From the NCBI GenBank assembly GCA_016617855.1, contig JAECUM010096242.1, positions 1 to 64,000 on the forward strand: a stretch of 64,000 nt of DNA. The letters run 5' to 3'. Source of the DNA: Megalonaias nervosa (taxonomy: Eukaryota; Mollusca; Bivalvia; Unionida; Unionidae). Positions within the stretch are counted from its first letter, which is position 1. Each line of letters opens with the position of its first letter. The notes below the pieces were generated by a model, which had not been told where the DNA came from, searched no databases, and saw nothing but the letters and a program-made list of their open reading frames with translations. The position numbers and the translations under genes were made by a program. Below are positions 59,000 through 64,000 of this stretch, piece by piece.

Positions 59000-60070
59000 C
59001 ATATATATTTCACATAATTCAATGCACTGATTTATTATATAAATGGATTAAAACTGTTAAGCGTTACGAATTTTATTATATGAAGATGGACCAAATGTAA
59101 GCTGTCAGTTTATCTGTACATATTCAACTCAATAATACAAATGTATTTATTCTACTACATTGGGTATGTCTTATTTGTCCTATCTCTATGTCTATCCAAT
59201 TTTCCTGCTGGACTTGTTGATTTTTCCCCCACGTGTAACTCCCACTTGCTGACCACATCACCCCTTGCAGATGAGTGTGTGTTATTTTGATTTTCAATGT
59301 AGCAGACGAGTGTGTGTGTGATTTGGATTTTTAATGTAGCTTTAACAATTTTTCAGTCACACTGCTACAAGTCTGCAGTGTGGCAGTTTATAGTGATGTC
59401 TAGGACTGGGGCATTATGCTGTAGACATGTAGCATCATGTCTGACCCAGTGAAATTATCCTGACATCGGGCCTATCAATCCTAACACTAACCTCTTAATG
59501 CTGTGTGCTGAGCGAGGCAACTGTTAATACCATATTTTATACGTCTTTGATATGACTCGGCTAGGGTTAGAACCCATGACCTCCCACATCACAGGTGCCC
59601 TAGCATATGAATTTGACTTGCAAAACAAACCCCACCTCGACTTATAGGTGGGTCACAGAAATTTTCTTTTTGCAGCCTTAAAATGGTGAATCAACTTATA
59701 AACGAGTATATATGGTATATTAAATGCATAGTACTAGTAATTAGATTGGCTGAGTAATGATAACAAACTTGTGCTAATGGATGGATGAGCATAAGACAAT
59801 GGATGAAGACCATTCCAAAAGCTTTACCAGTATAACTAATAATAACTTCTGAACCAATTTTCATGAAAATTCATTCTATAATGTTTGGATTATCTCCCTT
59901 AGTCCAATTTACTTCTTCCTCGGACTTTTTTCTTCACAGCTGAACCATTTTTTTGTTTGTTTGTTTATTAAACAAAGTTTAGTGGCAATAATATACTTGA
60001 AGTCAGAAAACTCTGTTCATGAAAATTTCTGAAATTAAAGTCATTGATCAAGTCAGATCATGGTCTCAAA
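59000..60070. other. Intronic stretch with a tRNA-like SINE head
   Basis: At 59540-59605 the minus strand contains a B-box-like GGGTTCTAACC and, at the far side, CTAGGGCACC. The rest is unassigned. Confidence 0.35.
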
Positions 60071-60077
60071 CTTCAAT

Positions 60078-60975
60078 TGTTATGTATATTTAATTATTTG
60101 CTTGTTAGTTTTATATTTTTTTTTATTCCATTACATGCTATTGTAATGTAACTTTGTTTATTGGATTTGACATTGTCCAGAAATTGAGCTCAGTTCTGAT
60201 TGACCTGACAATTATTTTTTTTTATTTCATTTATAAGCAACTAATAATAGAACATTATATCTGGTTTCTGACCTTGTGTCAGAGTCAGTGATAGTTTTGG
60301 TAGACAACTTTATTTTTTTTTTTTATATGTTCTTTCTCAGAGTAAGAATCATTAAGTTAAGTCAAGGCCATACCTGAAGTACGTGATATGAAGCATGTGT
60401 TTATTGTTACAAACTTCTATTTTTTCTAGAAGATTGATCCTCATCCGGGAATCTGTTTTGCGTCTTAAATTAGTGTATAACTGTTGTCTTGATAGAAGAT
60501 TCTCAGTCGGGCTCCAAACAATTGACATGTTATGTTGTGACCAGTTGAGTTGAAATTTTATTTTATTGAATTTCAAGTAATTCTTTTCCCTGGAAATATA
60601 TAAGTGTTCCTACAAAATTCTTGGACAAAGACATTCAATGAAATTTATACGGAATTCAAAACTGGAATAATATTTTTTGTGTTTCAACAAGAGACCATTG
60701 ACACATATACATGTTGAAGGTTACAACAGTCGTCATCGTCTTACATTTTTTATTTCATCGGGATTTGAACTCAGTTTCATTCAGGACTTTTTAATACTAG
60801 AACTTCTATTTTTTAATTCTTGGATTATTTTTGGATTTGATTCGTAAAACCGTAAGTTCTTTTTTCTTAATTTTTCACTTTGTATTCAAGGGAAATAAAT
60901 TATTTGTTAAATTTTACAAAGCTTGTTGTCTTCACTCTTTTCTGTTACTTATCGTAAGAGCCTTGACTTGTAACA
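60078..60975 (+). mobile_element. Solo LTR, 898 bp (copy 2)
   Basis: Starts TGTTATGTATATTTAATTA and ends CTTGACTTGTAACA, flanked by CAAT on both sides (60074-60077 and 60976-60979). Aligns end to end with 5609-6524, including ATTCTTGGACAAAGACATT, TTCATCGGGATT, GGGAAATAAATTATTTTGTTAAA and the TTGTCTTCACTCTTTTCT segment before the 3' end. It lies in the PINCH intron, 361 bp from the LIM4 exon. Confidence 0.82.
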
Positions 60976-61335
60976 CAATTCTAAAGCAAGATTTCATGTT
61001 CTGAACTTCAAGACCCAAAAGTTGGAGACTATATAGACTAAAGAGTGATAAGCAATTACGAAATCCAACTATTCAAGGTTTTAAAAGCTGAGTATGTTCA
61101 CTCAGATCCCCTTGTAAATTCTGTAAATTCATCAATGCCATGATAAGCAACAATTGATTTTCATTAACGATTTAATACTTTGCCATTGCATTTTAAGTAC
61201 AAATTATTCGACAAAAGACACAGTCGTCCAAAATACCGAGATCAAATGGTTTCAGAAGCAAACTTTAGCTACTTTTCAGGAATGTATATCTTGATGTATT
61301 TAATCAACACCAAGAAGTATTTAAAAGTACATTAC

Positions 61336-61428
61336 CTGATGGTAATGAATCTCACAGTAGGCAAGTCCTTTCTTTTCATAATGACGAGTCCCAAAAAACG
61401 GCTTTTCGCACTTGGCACAAACAAAATG
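61336..61428 (-). CDS. LIMS1: PINCH/LIMS exon: second finger of LIM4
   Basis: A 93-nt exon of exactly 31 codons between acceptor TGTATATTTACAG and donor CAG|GTAATG. It reads [20 protein letters not shown] then [12 protein letters not shown]-x2-C-x2-C and C-x2-H are the zinc ligands of the second LIM4 finger, and [29 protein letters not shown] is nearly identical to other PINCH proteins in family knowledge. The reading frame continues at 54396. Upstream exons for LIM1 to the first half of LIM4 lie outside the window. Confidence 0.96.
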
Positions 61429-61434
61429 CTGTAA

Positions 61435-62145
61435 ATATACACGGATCAAAAATCTACTGAATCTGATTTTGTAGCACATTCACCTATTACAATTTCAGAT
61501 ATACAGGGAACAGACACTCATACTGATGTTAGCTGGAGGAAAAACAAATATGCACAAAATATGTTTTAAGATGCAGTGACCACAGTTCTCACATGAGCAA
61601 TTTGCTTTCATTTCAAAATTCAAGATACAATATTTCTGAGAAATATCTAAATTATATTGCAAATATAAAAGAGTAATGTGAATGGCATATTTTATGCCCT
61701 CTATGTGTTTAGTAATCCTCTATGCAAGCACTTGAAGGGCATGGTCAACTTATTGCAACAAGTCTCAATGACCTACACCTTTGGTCAAGGTATATAATCA
61801 TGAACTAACCTTACTGTGCAGAAACCATTATTTTCTTATCAGACTTATTATGACCACCCCCACCCTTTTTTCCATCTAGGCAACAAATGAAGGGAATGGT
61901 TTACCATCAGTTGCATGATATTCATATTGTAAACTTCTTGGACTTTTTAGATGGGATGGATTTGTATTTTTCCAAATTGCATTTTAAAGATTTTACTCTT
62001 TTCTGCCTTCGAGTTTCATGCTTTATTTCAGATGCCTAAACTTACTGGTTCTAGATGGCCAATATTAATGATGCATCATTAAATTCTATACATGTACAAC
62101 TACACTTCTCTCATCTTAAGACTGCATAATCTATGAGTTTCTTTA
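61435..62145. other. Intronic stretch without recognised features
   Basis: Searched on the minus strand for the preceding PINCH exon (CGACRRPIE...WHVE-like); not found. Confidence 0.5.
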
Positions 62146-62149
62146 TCAT

Positions 62150-62480
62150 TCTAGGTACAAGCTATCCATAAAGTCTGGTCAAAGAACTTGCTCTAGAACA
62201 AAAGTTTTTCAGCAAAATCCATTTTTCTTTGGACCACAGAGACCATAACATTTAATCTTTTGACTCCAAAATCAAATGACCTGTTATATACCTTAAGTGC
62301 AAGCCCATCACGAACTTTCTTCAAGGTACAAGGTCTTTCAAACTGACCAGGACCTTTGACCTTTTCACCCCCAAATCAATGGGCTCCCTGACTAAGTGCA
62401 AGCCATCCACAAAGCTAATGTCATGCAGAAACCATTTTTCTTCATACAGTCAATGACTCCGACCTTTGAACTTCTGATAA
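62150..62480 (-). repeat. GTGACCTTGACC-type tandem repeat, second array (about 3 units)
   Basis: CAAGCTATCCATAAAGTCTGGTCAA, CAAGCCCATCACGAAC and CAAGCCATCCACAAAGCTAATG mark unit starts, with ACCTTTGACCTTTTCACCCC between. Same family as 34240-34960. Confidence 0.75.
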
Positions 62481-63179
62481 GATTTATGATATTAAAGAAA
62501 CAATGTCATGATATTCCCATCTGGCGACAACTAATTACTGACATTATGAATCAACTAAAGGTCACAGTGGACCTGATATTGCTTATCTGGCTTACATAAC
62601 TTACAGTTAACCATTTACTAAGCAAGGCTGATAAAGGAATTTAAGAACAGTACTATGTAAACTATTTCCCAAACTTTATATCATGGTAATTTTACCTATT
62701 TCATTCTACATAATAAATATTCTGTCCAAAGACAAAGGCATTATTACTATGCACAGTCCTTGCTTATAATCAAAGTCATCCATGAGCTTGATGATATAAC
62801 CCCTTTCCCAAGTTCTACAGAAATTGGATGAGAAATAGTTTCTATTTCTAACAATATCAACAAATCAGATGCAAGGTATCCCATTATTATGCACCTATCT
62901 CATTTAATATAGAACCTGCCAATGACCATGATAATGGAAGTTTAAGGTAAAGCAAAGTCTGACTGGATTTCAGCCTCCAGTGTGACAACACACTCGGACA
63001 ATTATATACAAGTTTATCTCACTATTATGCATATATCTTGTTCATAATCTTACTTGTCCAACATCTTGATAATATATAACTGTTTAACAAGTTTGTTTAC
63101 AATTTGAGCAGAAAAACAGTGGTTACATTGTTAACAAACTCAGCCAATCAGATGCATCCTCATGTCATATACACATGTA

Positions 63180-63300
63180 ACAGGTGGAGACACAAATTCT
63201 AACTATTACAATCAGGAATCGAACCCAGTTAATCAGTCACAGTCAGGTACACATACCACTAGACGAAAAGGTCTGAACCAACTAGACTGGTTAATCAGTC
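63180..63300 (-). mobile_element. tRNA-like SINE head at the edge of the 62-bp array
   Basis: The minus strand reads GGTCTAGTGGTATGCATACC...(A-box-like TCTAGTGGTAT) then CTGGGTTCGATTCCTGATTG (B box), followed by AATTTGTGTCTCCACCTG. Spacing fits a tRNA-derived Pol III promoter. Confidence 0.6.
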
Positions 63301-63598
63301 ACAGTCAGGTATGCATACCACTGGACAAAAAGGTCTGAACCAACTAGACTGGTTAATCAGTTACAGTCAGGTATGCATACCACTAGACAGAAAAGTCTGA
63401 ACCAACTAGACTGGTTAATCAGTCACAGTCAGGTATGCATACCACTAGACCGAAAGGTCTGAACCAACTAGACTGGTTAATCAGTCGGTCAGGTATGCAT
63501 ACCACTAGACCGAAAGGTCTGAACCAACTAGACTGGTTAATCAGTCACAGTCAGGTATGCATACCACTAGACAGAAAGGTCTGAACCAACTAGACTGG
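63229..63598. repeat. 62-bp tandem array (6 units) built from a tRNA-like A-box segment
   Basis: Units begin TTAATCAGTCACAGTCAGGT at 63229, 63291, 63353, 63415, 63477 and 63537; the fifth is 60 bp. Each contains the 12-bp palindrome GGTATGCATACC (or a variant) and a small hairpin, best seen as AGACC-GAAA-GGTCT in units four and five. Only the first unit is followed by a B box, so the array appears to have expanded from the A-box half of a SINE head. Confidence 0.92.
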
Positions 63599-63604
63599 TT
63601 ATTA

Positions 63605-64000
63605 ACTAGCCTCAGATAAAGTCAAACCTGTCCTAACAGTCACCTTTACACTGCAGTCACCTTGTCAAAACAGCTATTCTCATTTCCCCCCTGGCAAATT
63701 TCCTATATAATTGTCATGTAATGGTCATCTGCATTCTGCAGTCAGTGGCCAGGTGTTTCCTAAACAAACAGTAGTTTCCCCTTCCCACCTTAAGCAGTCA
63801 CTGGAACATATCTACAGTGAAATGTCAGTCTATCCAAATTAAACTTTTTCTTCATGAGGAAGGCATTGTTTAGATAAAGTAAGCAGACGGTCTCAATGGC
63901 TAATTCTGATTAACGTTTTGAAGCATAAACAACTGTTTCAAAGCCTAATTTGGGCAAGTTGGCCAACTAGAGTCAGTCCTCTGTTATACTGTCATATGTA
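63605..64000. other. Window-end intronic stretch
   Basis: Repeated CAGTCACCTTTACACTGCAGTCACC, GCAGTCAGTGGCCAGGTG and similar segments suggest an old degenerate repeat. No exon was recognised. Confidence 0.35.

Larger units (their letters stand above)
33585..64000 (-). other. PINCH/LIMS gene locus, 3' part (5' exons beyond the window)
   Basis: Four coding exons in consistent phase span 61428 to 33848 on the minus strand, with introns of 6.94 kb, 1.41 kb and 18.9 kb. The exons encode the second half of LIM4 and all of LIM5. The preceding exon, which should encode the first finger of LIM4 up to the WHVE-like residues, was searched for in 61.5-64 kb and not found. All transposons listed in this interval are therefore intronic. 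Confidence 0.85.

Noticed and set aside
63181..63600. CRISPR-like array because of regular 62-bp spacing
   Set aside because: Units are tandem repeats without unique spacers, in a eukaryotic intron.

Overview
The window is AT-rich animal nuclear DNA. Coding exons are sparse, split by canonical GT-AG introns, and surrounded by nested transposon remnants. Repeat content points to a lophotrochozoan, most likely a bivalve mollusc: tRNA-derived SINEs ending in a GCGTTAAACCC(ta)(AAC)n tail, intronic arrays with the GTGACCTTGACC motif, decayed Ty3/Gypsy, hAT, pogo, THAP and GIY-YIG-type elements. This assignment rests on recalled repeat knowledge; no search was run.

Host genes. Two were recognised, both on the minus strand. 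At 14290-14763 an intact single-exon 157-residue reading frame belongs to the Spot14/MIG12 (THRSP/MID1IP1) family, regulators of acetyl-CoA carboxylase; a good splice acceptor lies just before its ATG. From beyond the right edge down to about 33.6 kb lies the 3' part of a PINCH/LIMS focal-adhesion adaptor: exons 61428-61336, 54396-54348, 52938-52863 and 33962-33848 encode the second half of LIM4, all of LIM5 and the basic C-terminal tail. All junction phases agree. The last intron is 18.9 kb and carries most of the mobile DNA of the right half.

Layout. 0-8.2 kb: microsatellites, a 29-bp minisatellite, a Gypsy integrase remnant on the minus strand, a 916-bp solo LTR and an inverted pair of about 450-500 bp repeats. 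8.2-24.5 kb: MITEs, five SINE copies (one interrupted by a 189-bp hAT-type MITE with a perfect 8-bp target duplication), the MIG12-like gene and a 36-bp tandem array with 72-bp higher order. 24.5-33.5 kb: mostly anonymous, with a LINE 3' end split by a 471-bp MITE whose family has three copies in the window. 33.5-64 kb: the PINCH locus. Its introns hold a pogo-like transposase gene interrupted by a 4,068-bp element with TA target duplication, two hAT transposase pieces, a THAP-domain pseudogene, a GIY-YIG-like remnant, an internally deleted second pogo copy, a second solo LTR and a 62-bp array that looks like an amplified tRNA-like SINE head.

No rRNA, functional tRNA, CRISPR or prokaryotic feature was seen. 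The most informative observations are the dated nestings (SINE/hAT MITE, LINE/MITE, pogo/pogo), the two matching solo LTRs, the three-copy MITE family and the tRNA-half satellite.
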